Source: Lutjanus erythropterus | Taxonomy: Eukaryota > Chordata > Actinopteri > Lutjaniformes > Lutjanidae | Assembly (NCBI GenBank): GCA_020091685.1 | Contig: CM034592.1 | Location: forward strand, 38,594,705 to 38,658,704 | Reading direction: 5' to 3' | DNA length: 64,000 bases | Shown: positions 1 to 14,200 of the stretch, in pieces | How the letters are laid out: each line of letters starts with the position of its first letter | Position numbering within the stretch: the stretch's first letter is position 1 | Translations under genes and position numbers: made by a program | The notes under the pieces: model-generated | Databases searched by the model: none | What the model was told of the DNA's origin: nothing | Seen by the model: only the letters and a program-made list of their open reading frames with translations

Positions 1-2085
<2,085 letters not shown>

Positions 2086-2824
2086 TTAATGAGTTTGCAT
2101 TTTAGCAAAATAGACACAGTGATGCACAAAGAGAACATTTGATGAGGAAGTGAGATGACCATATCAATATTAGTGTTCACTGAAATAAAAAAAACAGATC
2201 ACTTTACCACAGCACAAAGGGTTTGTGAATCAAAATCAAACATTTAACTCCTAATACTCAATAGAGTGGATCAATGACAACGTAACATTGGCGAATGATG
2301 TGTTTATTCTGATACTCGTGTAGTAACATCTGGTTTCACTGGACCGTGAATCTTCTTCTTCCACCTTAATTAAATAAGCAATAAATTATTACTCAAGATA
2401 TAATAATGACTTATCCAACAATCTTAGTGTGATCTAGAACTGTGAAGTATCTCACATGCTGAGAGTGAGATATTTCAAAATTCACGGTTAAGTTTTTGCA
2501 ACTGTTCAATTGGACCGACATGGTTGTGTTGGCAGAGCACTTCTGGATGTTCTTTATTATTATCATTATACTATATATTATGTTAGATAAGTTTTACTTC
2601 TACTGGAAGTTGCAAACGTCATGAGTATATGGAGAATTATCCCTATATGGATTCATAGGTAAAAGAAAAAAGTTCATGCCGTTACAAGTTTGCAAGTTTA
2701 TATGCATTTTTACTAACTTCAGACTGTATTTCAGTGTTGTACTGCATATTGAAAATTTAATTGTCTGTATATAATCTATATGTGCTAAAAGTGTAGTTTA
2801 CTACACTTTGATTCTGTCTAAAGA

Positions 2825-3138
2825 AGGGGTGAACAATTAATCCAAATTTTATCTAAATCACAATATAGCAAACAGCAATTTTCAAATCACAAGAGGTCCA
2901 ATATTTGTTAAAAGTGAAATGTGTCAAAATACCGCTTTAAATAAAATGTTGGGATGTCCTGGTCTACACTTCATACTGACCTAAGAAAAGATCCCCACAA
3001 AAATCACACCATGATCATCATGTTTTTCAATGAAAATGAGAATAATTCTGTAAAAACAATCATTTCCTCTATTTGCAGATCATATTGCAATATCAAAATA
3101 ATTGCAATTAGATACGTTTTCAATATCGTTCAGCCCTG
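2825..3138. mobile_element. Short non-autonomous hAT-like element (degenerate)
   Basis: The left end reads AGGGGTGAACAATTAATCC and the right end, read inverted, CAGGGCTGAACGATATTG, giving imperfect terminal inverted repeats of about 13 bp. The interior, with 'AATCACAATATAGCA' and 'AATAATTGCAATTAGATA', has the sequence style of a common fish element whose ends read as CAGGGSTG-type hAT termini. No transposase frame is present. I could not find a convincing 8-bp target duplication, so the boundaries are approximate. Confidence 0.45.
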
Positions 3139-3164
3139 CTTACTCGTAAATTATTGATATTCTT

Positions 3165-3330
3165 CATGAGCTCCTAGTAAACAATGATGATGAATTAATT
3201 ATGATCTCATGCGGAATTAATGAAGTTCATTATCATCAATGATTTATCAATTATATCCTAATTATTGTTATCATCAGTACATATTTTTTAATGATGATAA
3301 TTATTTAATAATGAGTTGCAGTGTTGTACG
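3165..3330. other. AT-rich block dense in TAAT/ATCATC motifs
   Basis: This stretch is rich in AATTAATTA, ATTATCATC and AATGATGAT words, with partial inverted symmetry between about 3184 and 3236 (GATGATGAATTAATTATGA against TTCATTATCATC). It looks like a homeodomain-site-rich or slipped low-complexity sequence. Function is unknown. Confidence 0.3.
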
Positions 3331-4194
3331 TGTCAAACTTCCAGTGGTCCAATAAATGACCAAACAGTTTCAGTTGTTACTGATGACTTTATTCAACAAG
3401 GCATTCAATCAGCTACAATCTGTGCTTTTAGAGGATGCAGTAAAAAAGTTGTTTATTAAACATTTTTAGATGATCTAAAGCCTTTAATCTGAAGTCTAAG
3501 CGAGTAACATTCATGGAAGATTATAATTACTAAAACATTAATTACCATAACTGTGGCAGAACAAAGAATCAAAAACAAGAGCTTGTAATTTATTGTTCTC
3601 TTGTTCTGATGCAAACTGAATTCAGGCCTAAAACCTCTTTGAATACAAACTGAGCTGCATCAACTCTTAGACACAAACTAAAAAAATTCTAATCCTAATC
3701 ACCAGGCCAACTAAAAATGGGTCTTGTCAGAGCAATCAATGTAAAAACACACAAATAAACACTGAAAAATGACTATACAAAAACTACCCAAGTTCCTCAT
3801 AACCAACGTAGCAAAACAAAGAAAACATAAACGTGTCCAAAATTAAAAATATTTAAAAATGGCTGGTTTTGATGAGTTCTTTTGAGAAATAATTATCATG
3901 GAAACTGATTAACTCAGGAGTGTTTCATATTGTATTGTTCACAATAATATGGTATAATTTTTCTGTGATTAAATAAAAAAATAAATCATGATAATGGCAA
4001 TACTGATGACACAAGGATGGAACAACAAGCGTGGCTGCAAGTTAAATTAATGTTGCTATAGGCTAAAAAAAATTATATGCACAATAAAGAATATGCAAGA
4101 AGACTGTAACAGCAAAATAAATAATATAGAAGCAACTGGTTGAGTGCAAGGAGCAGAAATTACTGAGGGAGCTCAACAGCTATTGTGAGAAAAA

Positions 4195-4292
4195 TATTTT
4201 TCAGTATTTTGTGATATCATCAGTTGTCATTGCAGAAACACCCTGACTATCTATCATGATATTATTATTGCACCATATCGCCCACCTCTAAT
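4195..4292. repeat. Fragment of a fish interspersed repeat ('atatcgcccacctcta' end)
   Basis: The string ending ACCATATCGCCCACCTCTAA is typical of the terminus of a frequent fish short DNA element. Only this end is recognisable, and the other end is not clear within 3900-4200. Confidence 0.35.
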
Positions 4293-4472
4293 ATAACTCA
4301 ATTTAGAAAACAAACACTTTGAAATGCTCCAAAATCTATAAAAATATAATTTCAACTTAATTACAGTAAGCAGATCTAAAGTTCAACTTTTAATACAGTA
4401 CACACTTCTTACTGTTATAATTTAAAATAAGTTTAATAAACTATTTTTGAATTTATATGATTTATAAGATAA

Positions 4473-4599
4473 TTAAAGGTAAAGTAAGGGATTCTTGAGA
4501 AAGTTAATTGTTGAGTATCATTCCTAAGTTGTCAAATACTGACACTTTGGGTTGTTGGCTCAGACCATCTTTCTCCAGAATTGCTTGCTACACCTTTAA
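4473..4599. mobile_element. 127-bp MITE with TTAAAGGT termini
   Basis: The left end starts TTAAAGGTAAAGTAAGGGAT and continues TCTTGAGAAAG. The right end, read inverted, starts TTAAAGGTGTAGCAAGCAAT and continues TCTGGAGAAAG. These terminal inverted repeats are about 30 bp long with few mismatches. The element is too small to code. The outer TTAA may be element sequence or a TTAA target duplication; a single copy cannot decide. Confidence 0.65.
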
Positions 4600-4903
4600 A
4601 TATCTTTTTTTTTTTCTCTTTTGGCCTACAATGTCGCAGAGCGGCAATAATCAACAATTATTCAGTCAGTGATCGCAGACGACAATTTTATGAAAGAGCT
4701 ATGGGAGCACAATCTGTATTCTGTACTTGGCTAATATGTCAACAGTGATAATCAAAGTGAGACACCACCAGTCACATTTAGCCCCTGTGATTTATTCCCA
4801 CAAAACAGGAACAATTGTCCTTGCCGCCCGGGTGTTTCAAATGGGGACCTCTGTTGGAACAGCAGCAGGTCGCTCACAGCAGCCGGGCTTTAATGAGTTC
4901 AGC

Positions 4904-4935
<32 letters not shown>

Positions 4936-6849
4936 TGTACGGGTGGAGGAGAGGATATCACTCTTTTGGAGAGCAGTCAAATCTGTGCGCCAACAAACAT
5001 CTTTTCACCATATATATATTTTCTCTCCTCACTCTCAACAGCTATCTTTGAACTACCCTTGAGCAAGAAACTTTAACCTCAACTGAAAAGTTTACAGAAA
5101 AACACTGGAGTAAATTTAGCTTATTCCTATTCCTAGTATTGCCTGTGAGAAGTCTAAATCCATACATTTATTTTCCACGTCTAATGTACTTTGGTTTGTT
5201 GTATCTTTGGATTCGTGGATATTTAATCATCAATGAGTGCTTGCGCTGGAGAGGAAGTGTATATTAAGAATCAGTTAAACAAGACTTTAAATTAAGCCCT
5301 ACTGATGAGGCACAGACTTTCCTTTATATCCAGGGCCGTGTCCAAGTTTTTTTTTGACTGGGGGGCCCCGAGTGGGGCACACAGGGATTGCACAAAGTAT
5401 GAGCATGGCTTAATTCGCCATTTCTCATATATACTTTAATTTCTAACATGACAGTGTTTACAGTTTCTTACATTTATGTGTTTTCATCTACTTGCTGTAT
5501 ACATTTTTTCTACATGTGTTTTTGTTTACAGGAGTAGCATAAAGGGAACTACACTTATAGCATCTCAGTATACAAACCTGTGTTGTAAAATGGTCCATAA
5601 ATTGAATTAACCTTGTAAAAACTTAAAAGTATGCACACTTTCATACATACAAAAGAGAAATACTTGTCAAACAGTTGGATAAACCAAATATCTTGCCTCT
5701 CACCAGACAGATGGGCAGTGTCCCCCTTCTAGAAACATCCCTGCTTATATCTACATGTGTTCTGTGTTTTCTTGGTTCTCCACATTTTTTTAAAATTGTA
5801 AATTATGTAACAAAACCTAATGACACATAAGTTGGGGTTACAACATTATTGGTCCATAGCTGTCCTGACTGACCAGGACAGATAGAAATAAAAAAAAGTT
5901 TGGTTTTGCAATCAGTGCATGAACTTGAAGCCAGAAAATAAAGTTCTGTTGAATTAAATACACATTTGCGTAAATTATTTCGCTGGGGGTCTCTCTCATA
6001 GTAAAATAATAACCAAAACATAGTTTCATGACGTTGTGAAGTAGCGTGGGACCTAAAGATGTGACTGATCCAATTCAGTATCAGTCATCAGTTCCATAAA
6101 TGATTCATTGGGTGATGGACTCATGTTCTCATCTAGTTTCCATAACACCAGGTGTTTTCTAGACATTTAACGGTGTGAACTGAGAGATGAGTAACATTTT
6201 CACATGTACTCTCTGTTAATACATAGCACAAGCAAAAACAAGTTGGAACATGTATACACAGCAAGAGTGATGAAATATACCTCACTCGTGGTGTAATAAT
6301 AAACCAGCACAAAAATAACAGTTACCAACATAAACTACTAAGAACTGAACATACACATGAGTCGTGACAAATAGATCCCAAACAAACAAAAAGTAACATT
6401 TGCATTTTGGCACATAAAATAGCAAACTTAAACTCTTGGCAATGAATCATGGGAAATCATGCAAATAAGCTGCACGTTTGAATGTCACTAAGCCACAATC
6501 CTACAGCATCCCACAATGGTTGAAGGGCGCCATTACATACGTTACATTACACAAACTAAACAAGCTTTCCAGACAATCAAAAACTCAGGCTGGATGTACA
6601 TCAACATCAACTGATGCACAACTTTTCACTCAGTTTCACTCATGTAATGGTGATAATAAGAAGAATAATTATAATAATTAAGGAAAAAATAGCTGGAATT
6701 GTCATAGTATTGGTTTTACTAGATATTGGTATTTGATGGGAACTGAAAAAAAGTGGATCAGTGCAACTTTAGTGGGATAATGGAAATCTATCTGACATGA
6801 CTCAGGCTGAAATCTTTTTTCATGGATGAGGTAAAACTTTATTCATGTT
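4600..6849. other. Intronic sequence with a (GT)n microsatellite and little else
   Basis: A GT dinucleotide run occupies 4915-4938, with an imperfect TG-rich lead from 4903. A short purine/G-rich 'ggggggccccgagtgggg' patch near 5361 resembles a fragment of a dispersed fish repeat. I see no exon, RNA gene or intact element. Confidence 0.6.
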
Positions 6850-7101
6850 ACATGAAGTCATGTTTGCCGAGTTCCTTCCTTCCTCACTCTGTCATGGCCT
6901 GTGTTTTCCCAGAAGTTGCAGCAACCAGTAACAGCTAGGAGGAAATGCATTGCATACATATAAATGACCTATTTCACTGGGTTTGAACATTGTTGGAAAC
7001 ATCTGGGATAATGTAGGTTCACAATTCAACAAAATATATAACACATATCTAGCATTTTTTTTCATTTTAATGCAAAGATGTTACATATGATAGCTTTAAC
7101 C
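6850..7101 (-). repeat. Interspersed repeat, family R3, copy A (reverse)
   Basis: Read on the minus strand it starts TTAAAGCTATCATATGTAAC and then shares, in order, CTTTGCATT, ATGTTTCCAACAAT, TCAAACCCAG, GGTCATTTAT, a CTAGNTGTTRCTRGTTGC-like block and AGTGAGGAAGGAAG with the plus-strand copy at 51594-52050. The shared order over about 200 bp makes common descent secure. The TTAAAG start suggests a short DNA transposon, but no opposite terminus was identified. Confidence 0.6.
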
Positions 7102-7254
7102 AATCTTACCCAAATGTTTGAAAAAGGTAAGTATATATGAAAAGGAGTGAGCACCTCGAGATATATAAAGTGAGGTTGTCTCCACCAGCACTTCCTCGAG
7201 GGATAAGAATAAAACAAGCAAGTCTTTTATTCACCACACTGCAAAATGATGAGA

Positions 7255-7500
7255 ATAGCACTGTGAATCTCTCCGTGGTGGCGGGTGGGGGAGGTAATTG
7301 GCTTTGTCTTGGCTGGCTACATTATAGTAAACGCTGATGTAGCCCATTGCTTTGTTTTTTACAAACAAAGCCGTACTTCTGTTATCCACAGTCCTGACTA
7401 CTGCATTCATGGATTCAGACCAAGACAAGTGCAGAGAAAAGAGCCCAGAGATAAGATAATTCAAGCCGTGGAAGTATCGCCGGAAGAAGGGTGAGGAGGC
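7255..7500 (+). repeat. Unclassified two-copy repeat, family R5, copy A
   Basis: This aligns with 11038-11280. Shared blocks include GTRATTGGCTT, GCTGGYTACATTA, AGTAAMYGCTGATGTAGC, TTCATGGATTCA, CAGAGARRAGAGC and TGGAAGTAT. Both copies are open on the plus strand over about 65 codons, but the peptides diverge quickly after the first 20 residues and show no domain, so I treat it as noncoding repeat DNA. Confidence 0.55.
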
Positions 7501-7768
7501 CACAAAGAAACCCCCAACCACAGCATTTCTGAGTGGCTGTCTGCCTCTGAATTCTTTCACCGGTCTGACAGCGAGACACATCCGTCAGAATTAGACGAAG
7601 AAAAAGAGGAAAGGTTGTAGTCCTAACATTGAGACTTCTGTTAAATATTAAGACTGGCGGAATTAATTTTTCAACACCCGCTCTAATCTTTGATGTCATG
7701 CATTTCAGAGGTGCTAGTCCATTGAGAATCTGTTCACAAAAATGAAACATGTGACTTTGAAATTACTC

Positions 7769-7905
7769 AAGCTTCTTTTCTTTTTTTTTTCTTTTTTTTC
7801 AACCGCTGTCTCCCATTCACTATTAATGGGTCAGCGAATGTCTGAAACCTTAATTGTACTGAAATCGCCATTCAGCTGGAATAACTGAAAGAAAAAAAAA
7901 AACTT
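7769..7905. other. Polypyrimidine and polypurine arms flanking about 80 bp
   Basis: A T-rich run (AAGCTTCTTTTC then mixed T/C) at 7769-7800 is mirrored by an A-rich run ending ACTTAAGCTT at 7888-7910. The arms could pair, and this may be a short element with degenerate termini or coincidental low complexity. Confidence 0.3.
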
Positions 7906-7910
7906 AAGCT

Positions 7911-9447
7911 TTTTTGCCTCATAATTATTGCTATGATTACCCCTATAATCAGGACTAGCATTGGTTGCGCCAAACTGTTTTTAGCATGTGACCTTAGTAA
8001 ATAGCAGTTTGAGAGCACATCAACAAACTATTTGGCAAAAAATTATGAGTTTTTGGGATTCTGGCAGAAAAAACTGATCCTCTTAAGTATCACTTAACAT
8101 CATGATTCTTTCTTTTTTCTTACAATTACTACTATATTAATGATATTTTCATTCTTGAATCTATTTTAATCTATGTTATATGTATAGAACGCTGTGTGCA
8201 TAGAGCTCAGGTGTGAATGAGTCTAGTTAGCATGTGAAAAGCAGTGAAACCTGGCCTGTCCTGTGACTTACTTCACAGATGAAACCACTGATTTTTCAAA
8301 AGCCTCTCATGATTTGTTTGTAGGTCTAATGCTACTGGCCAGCTTTGGCCACTATGATACAGACTTGGGTAAACTCTTCCCTAATTGTGATTGTAATTAT
8401 CTGGAAAACAGCTTGACGTAGACTCACAATTCTTTCACCATTTTAATCATTCCGTTCATCTGCATCTTTTCTCAATAGGTCTTCAGCTTTAAAAATGTCA
8501 ACTATTATGACTTTTTCTTTAAGTTTTACACAATCCAGGATCATCCACAGCCTTTACTGGTCTAAAGTTTTAACTTACTGGTTACTTTTGATTAGCCCAT
8601 TTGGATACTATGAGACAATCTTTTTTTTTTTTTTCTTTTTTTATCAAAATAACTAATTAAAAAGAAAAAAAATCAAGACACATATTCAGGAGTGTTCACC
8701 AAGCACATTGCGTTTCACCTCTAGGGGGTGCCATAGATGTAAGAAGTGGATATCTAATTGAATATCTTAAGTATTGTAATCTAAATATCATAATTGGCTG
8801 CATGGATTCATACAAAAATCGTTTTGCATGATCTCGTCTTGACTCAGTTGATGCATGAATTCTGGTAACAACTTATTAAACAACAAATCAACAACAAATC
8901 AAAATATCTACAAATTTCAAGATCTAAATGTCAAAAAAGTCTTCTGGACATCCTGCAGAGCTGAAATGTCTTCAGCACATCTGCTCAATCGTGACAAAAG
9001 TTTGCCTCACTGCAACCTGGACTCAGTTCAGAAGTTCAACACTCTATATTTTTCAAAATATGCAACACCAATAAACGTTCATGCATCCACAAGTCTTCAT
9101 TTAAATGCTCTCAAAATCACAGTCATTCTCTAGATGGTAAACATCGAGTGTTTCAAACAGTGCTCAGATCGATCCGTCTGCCGAAACAGTGAGCCTGCAG
9201 TGATATTTAATATCTTTCTGTAATAATTTGCACCGCATGCCAAAATGTTCTTTTTTACCCTGTGTTTGATCAGACATCACACAAATATACAAAACACCTG
9301 AAACTACAGGAATGATGTGTGGCTTCTTTCAGAATTCTATCACTGACATTTTGACTTTTTTTAAGTTTGAACAGATAAAAATGCCCCGTTTTCGCACATC
9401 TGATGTAATTGCCTGAACTTGCGAGAAGGTGCATGTCGGCCATCATC
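7911..9447. other. Intronic sequence, nothing recognised
   Basis: AT-rich unique-looking sequence with several T/A homopolymer tracts (for example near 8622-8670). I found no splice-flanked exon, inverted termini or RNA-like fold. Confidence 0.6.
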
Positions 9448-9520
9448 TACCCAGTGGCGCAGTCTGCAAATCACCTTCTCTGGGGATCCGAAGGTCGAGG
9501 GTCGCAACCTCATTTGACCA
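9448..9520 (+). pseudogene. tRNA-Met-like pseudogene or SINE head
   Basis: An A-box-like TGGCGCAGT at 9455-9463 is followed 30 bases later by a B-box-like GGTCGAGGGTC at 9493-9503. The 3' part GATCCGAAGGTCGAGGGTCG resembles the anticodon/T-arm region of elongator tRNA-Met. The expected acceptor-stem halves do not pair and the T arm is imperfect, so this is not a working tRNA. It is either a dead tRNA copy or the head of a degraded SINE. Confidence 0.35.
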
Positions 9521-9762
9521 ACTCCTACGTGCCAACGATTTGACAATCACTGCAAGGCTGTGCAGAGTTTTTTTTTAATCAGTACTTTTTTCTTACAGGC
9601 ATCCAAATGCTCACAGTGTGCTTGGACTTTTTTTTTTTTTTTATTAATCTTGATGAGCAGGAGCAGCTAAGTGGAGCAGTTTACTTCAAAATTTGTTTTA
9701 TTCAGCACCTTTACATGCAGTATAGTAATAATGCTGCTGAAATAAATCTAACTGACTGATAT

Positions 9763-10030
9763 GGCGTGGTGCAGTGCAGTGGTGCTGTCGCTTTATAGCA
9801 AGCAGGTTCTGATTTCAAATGCATGTCCTCCTCGTGTCTGCGTGGGTTCTGTCCGGGTACTCCTGCTTCCCCTCCGCCACCCAAAGACATGCAGCAAGGT
9901 TACTCAGTGACCCTAAATTGCCTGTAGGTGTGAGCGTGAGTGGTTGTTTGTCTCTGTGCGTCAGCCCTGAAATGAACTGGTGACTTGTCCTGGGTGCCTC
10001 TCGCCCAGTGTCAGCTGGGACAGGCTCCAG
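9763..10030 (+). mobile_element. SINE-like fish interspersed repeat
   Basis: It opens GGCGTGGTGCAGTGCAGTGG and continues with TGCTGTCGC, GTGTCTGCGTGGGTTCTGTC, AAAGACATGCAG, CCTAAATTGCCTGTAGGTGT, GGTTGTTTGTCTCTGTG and CAGCTGGGACAGGCTCCAG. I recognise these as consecutive landmarks of a very abundant teleost short interspersed repeat. A degenerate B-box-like GGTTCTGATTTC sits near 9805. It is essentially full-length but lacks the usual 3' tail; a tail of the same family occurs at 60465-60560. Confidence 0.75.
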
Positions 10031-11037
10031 TGTTATATACAACTGTATTATCGAATCACAGTAATTGAGAATCACATCACAGTGTTAAATTTGGAGATAA
10101 GAATAAAGTACACAGCTCTGGATTTATACACAGAGCCTTTGTGCAGAGCATGTTTCCTGCTCACAGTTCACATTTCCCCAGACACTAACCTTTCTTTCTA
10201 GGTCCACAACTCCCTCCCGTTAATAGTCTTTTTCCTCACACCTCCCTCTTCTCTAATTGCTTCATGTCTCATCGTTTCTTTTGAGACAATTCATGAATCC
10301 TTTTGTCCTTTGCTTTGTTTTGAATATACAGAACTCATTAATCAGTGAGTTATAAAAAACTGATTAGCAATGACACAAAGCAAGGTAGGTGCTGGGACAA
10401 ATTACAAAAGAAAAAAAAAAGCTTTGCCTTTGAAAACAAAAAATAGCACCACCACAACATAGATATGGTAAATACACCACCAAGTGCCAAGTGAATAATT
10501 AAAAGAATAAACAAGCAATTTCCCACAAACCACATTAAACACACTACAGAATCTCCCCTGTAAACCAAAAACAACAAAAAAAAACAGCACATACACGGTG
10601 GATCGATAGCAATGGGCCCCCATGGAGGAGCAGCAAAAACAGCACACCGCAAAGAGAGATCGATTGTCCCCCAGGAGTTGCATCTGAAAGCTCTTTCCTG
10701 TTATGTAAGCCTTCCTGCAGAACTCCTCCTGCCTACAAATGCAAGCAAATGCAACTGCCTGGATGGAGAGTGAAAAAGAGCAGTCTTGACAGAGCAGCGT
10801 CTGATAGCTCATCCAGTCAATCTCTGCATCAAATTAACTAGCACATTGTCAGATACTCTTTCTGGCCTGAAGCATTATGGTTGGATGGGTCAGGACTGGC
10901 GACCGTAAGGCAGCGTAGGCCTACGCTCGATGGAAAGCAGAGACGAATTGCCTAGAGGACGGGATGCAAAGAGAGAGGGGTGTAATCACCCGTGTTTCCT
11001 TAAGGAATGAGCAAGAAACAAAATGACGAGGATCATG
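10031..11037. other. Intronic sequence, nothing recognised
   Basis: The minus strand carries an open frame at 10402-10812, but its product is a Phe/Val/Cys-rich string with no domain, driven by A-rich sequence on the plus strand. No exon or repeat boundary is clear. Confidence 0.55.
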
Positions 11038-11280
11038 CTGTGATTCTCGGAGTGCCAAGGGAAGTGTGATTGGCTTCGTGCGGGCTGGTTACATTACAGT
11101 AACTGCTGATGTAGCTCATCTCTCCGTTCTTATCCACAAAGCTTTAGTTCTGTTGTTTGCTATCCTAAGAACTGTATTCATGGATTCAAAGCCACACAAA
11201 TACAGAGAGGAGAGCTCAGTGATAAAAAAGGTAGAAAGCATGGAGGTATTACTGAAAGAAAAACCTCACAAAAAAGACTT
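11038..11280 (+). repeat. Unclassified two-copy repeat, family R5, copy B
   Basis: Second copy of the repeat at 7255-7500, about 3.8 kb downstream in the same orientation. It preserves GTGATTGGCTTCGTGCGGGC, the GCTGATGTAGC block and the ATTCATGGATTCA block. Confidence 0.55.
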
Positions 11281-14200
11281 TCTGCTGATCGCGGTAGCTT
11301 TAAAACCCCTTTCATTGTACATTAAATGTGTTGTTTTAGTTATTAACTGTCCTCACAACACCAAAGAATATAATACAACACACTCTCAGATACTTTTCTT
11401 TTACACCTAAAAAATAAAATTGGTAAGACGCCCCCTAAGTATCTTCAAAAAATGACTCGGCATAATTAAATTTTCACTGAAAACAATTTGTAACCATATT
11501 TTGTCATCTTTTTGCTTAACATAATCAAAATACACCCAGAGGTAATTTTTCTCTTTTTCATGTAGGGCGCCTCAGTGGACCGATTCACCTTCAGTGTGAG
11601 ATTGAGAGGAAAGATATCAGAGTGTACATTTTTAATTTGCAGCTGTAATCAAAATCAAATTGAAATAGACATCCTCAACATGACTTCCCACAGGAAATAT
11701 TCATCTTTCACGAAAAACGCCTCGCTGAGCTGTGTTACCTCACGAAATTTCCAGTGCAGCTACGAGGCTTGTCCATCAGATTTAGTGTGAGGGATGATAT
11801 AAAAGACTGGTCCACTAGCAGCGCTCCCATGATGAAATATTAAAACTGAAGAAATTATTTTTTGATCACCTTCAACCAGTCAGACTCCCTCAGTAATATA
11901 GACTTGTCACAAGGCAGTTTGAAGGAGACAAGGAATTTCAATTTACTCCTTCCGTTTGACGGTTCCTCCGAAGTCGTACATTTCTACATGGACATTCAGG
12001 ACATGTCCCTTCCACTGTTAAGTAACTTGTCATTCCCAATGTTCTTTACAGTCTCAAACACCTTGCGTCATTTTACCCTCAGGCTTAACCACTCCCATGT
12101 ACTACCAAATCAGTACTTTTTATCTACATAGAGATGTTTGCCCTGATCTTTACCTGCACCTTTTTTTTGTCTGGCAAAGCATCTGTCTTTGGGCTGACAA
12201 TGTCAACACAAAGCAAAACGTCTATTTTTTACAACCGGTTGCAAACTTTTAGCAGAGATATTCTTGATTTACACTATCAGAAGAAAGTGGGCCCAACAGA
12301 TTCTTTTTCAAAAAGAATTAACTCAAAAGGTGAGCTAAAAAAAATCCTCATCTATAATCCTACAAGTGGATCAATGCTTCATCAATGTTCCCACACTTTT
12401 CCTTTACAAGGCTCCCCAAATAGCATTAGCTTATAGCCAGGGCCCCCAATTTGTAACATGTCTTTAAAAACCCATTGACAATATTACAGCAAACAATGAT
12501 GTGCGGGTAAATCCACAGGACCCGCAAAGGTCACCTCTAGACCTTCTTGCATGTGGCAGTAAAGCTATATACAGATGATGCAGCATACTTTATGTACGTT
12601 GCATCGTACTTTGGATTTTTTTGCAGCGGAGTGTTTGTCAGACAGGCAGTTGGTCACCTCGTCAGACCAAAAACACATCCTTTTTTGTGAGTTACCACTA
12701 TCTACCTTCATTTCAGCAGCAGAGCAGCTGTGTGGCAGGCGCAGACCGGCCCGGGTCAAAACCGATGCTGATGATGCTATCAATGATGAACTGAGTGGCA
12801 GACAATCATGCCAAATAAGATTTCAAAATAGTATATATTATTTTAAAGCTACTATAAGGAACTTTCATATTGTGTTTCGAGCCCAACTTTGGACAAACAG
12901 TTACTGCGATTTCCACAGTAAAACCCAAAAAATATAACGTCAAGAAATAAAATTATCTAAATAAAAATCTCCTGCTTCTGTAACCTTGCTTGAAAAAAAT
13001 GTAAACATGGGCTCATTTTATCTTATTTACAGAGAATCCGACCATGTAGGAGGCATTCAAAATAACGATACAGACATGGCCCATCTTCTTGTAGATGGTC
13101 TTGTTTGCTTATGTAAGTCACATATAGATGACTGTTTCATAGCCAACTCTTTGTTGCAGCTTTAAATTATATTTGATAATAATGCACATAATGTGTTTTT
13201 TATCATATCATTTTGTAGCTTTGTACTGAGGCCCTCTTGGTGGCCTCCACTTTGAAAATCGCTGGCATAGGGGAGAATGAACATCATTATCTGTAGAACG
13301 TTGTGTTTTATGTGCAAATGGTATCATTTTATCAGGAAGAATCTTGGTATCAGCAGCTGCAGGAGGGACAGCAGGGTCTCAGATTAGTTCTAAATGTATA
13401 ATTAACACGTCCTTGTACCTACAATATGACAAGAAGTTTTTCATTCTGCCCCAAAGACCCATGTGATTCATGAGGATTTTCTGATCACCTCTTGTTTGAC
13501 AGTGAAAACAAAAAAAATGGAAGTGGACATGGTTAAAAGAATCCAATGTTGACTGTTGGCAGGAGACAGGATGGGAACTGCTGCCTCCACTGTCAACATC
13601 AGACAATTTTTACTGTATGCCCGACTATCCACCCTCCCATAAGAGGCTTTGTGGCGCTAAAACATCACACATACCTCTCCTATTGCTTCAAGAGAGAATA
13701 GCCATTATTGCCACACCTTAAAATACTGCTTTTAAAACATGTCTCCACCACTGGTAAAAACTTGATGTGCTGCATTCATTTTTATGGCAAATTTAAGGAT
13801 TTTTGCATCTCGATGATTTGAGCTTGAATAGTGGAGGTCCTTCAAACTTCAAGTGTCATCAGAGGCGTGGTGATCTGTCATTTGTCTAACAAGATCTTAT
13901 CTATGCAATGACACTTGAATACAGATGAAGTTACAGCTGTTTCCATTCTTAAAGAGTACGACTCATAGCTGTCAAAGCCAGACGAGACTAAGTGATGTTA
14001 GATGAAGTCAATATCTAAAAAAAATAAAACTGTCGAATAATTGAAAGCTGGCATGTAAGGGAAGAAAAATCACCTCTATTATTGTAACACTGTTATGGCA
14101 GAGTAACCATATATTTCTGTGAGAAAAAGTATCCTGAAAAAGGGAAAAGCTAAAAATATAGTTTTCGACAAAATGCTCTGAGTTTATAAAAGATACAGCA

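Noticed and set aside
2817..3146. Target-site duplication for the hAT-like element at 2825
   Set aside because: Flanking octamers do not match in any reasonable register, so the element borders are given as approximate.
4903..4938. CRISPR-like or designed repeat
   Set aside because: It is a simple GT microsatellite. No repeat-spacer structure exists anywhere in the window.
10402..10812. 136-codon minus-strand frame rich in Phe, Val and Cys
   Set aside because: Composition follows A-rich plus-strand DNA; no recognisable motif. Not a credible membrane protein.
12575..12937. 120-codon plus-strand frame
   Set aside because: No domain, no start context or splice support; the sequence looks repeat-derived.
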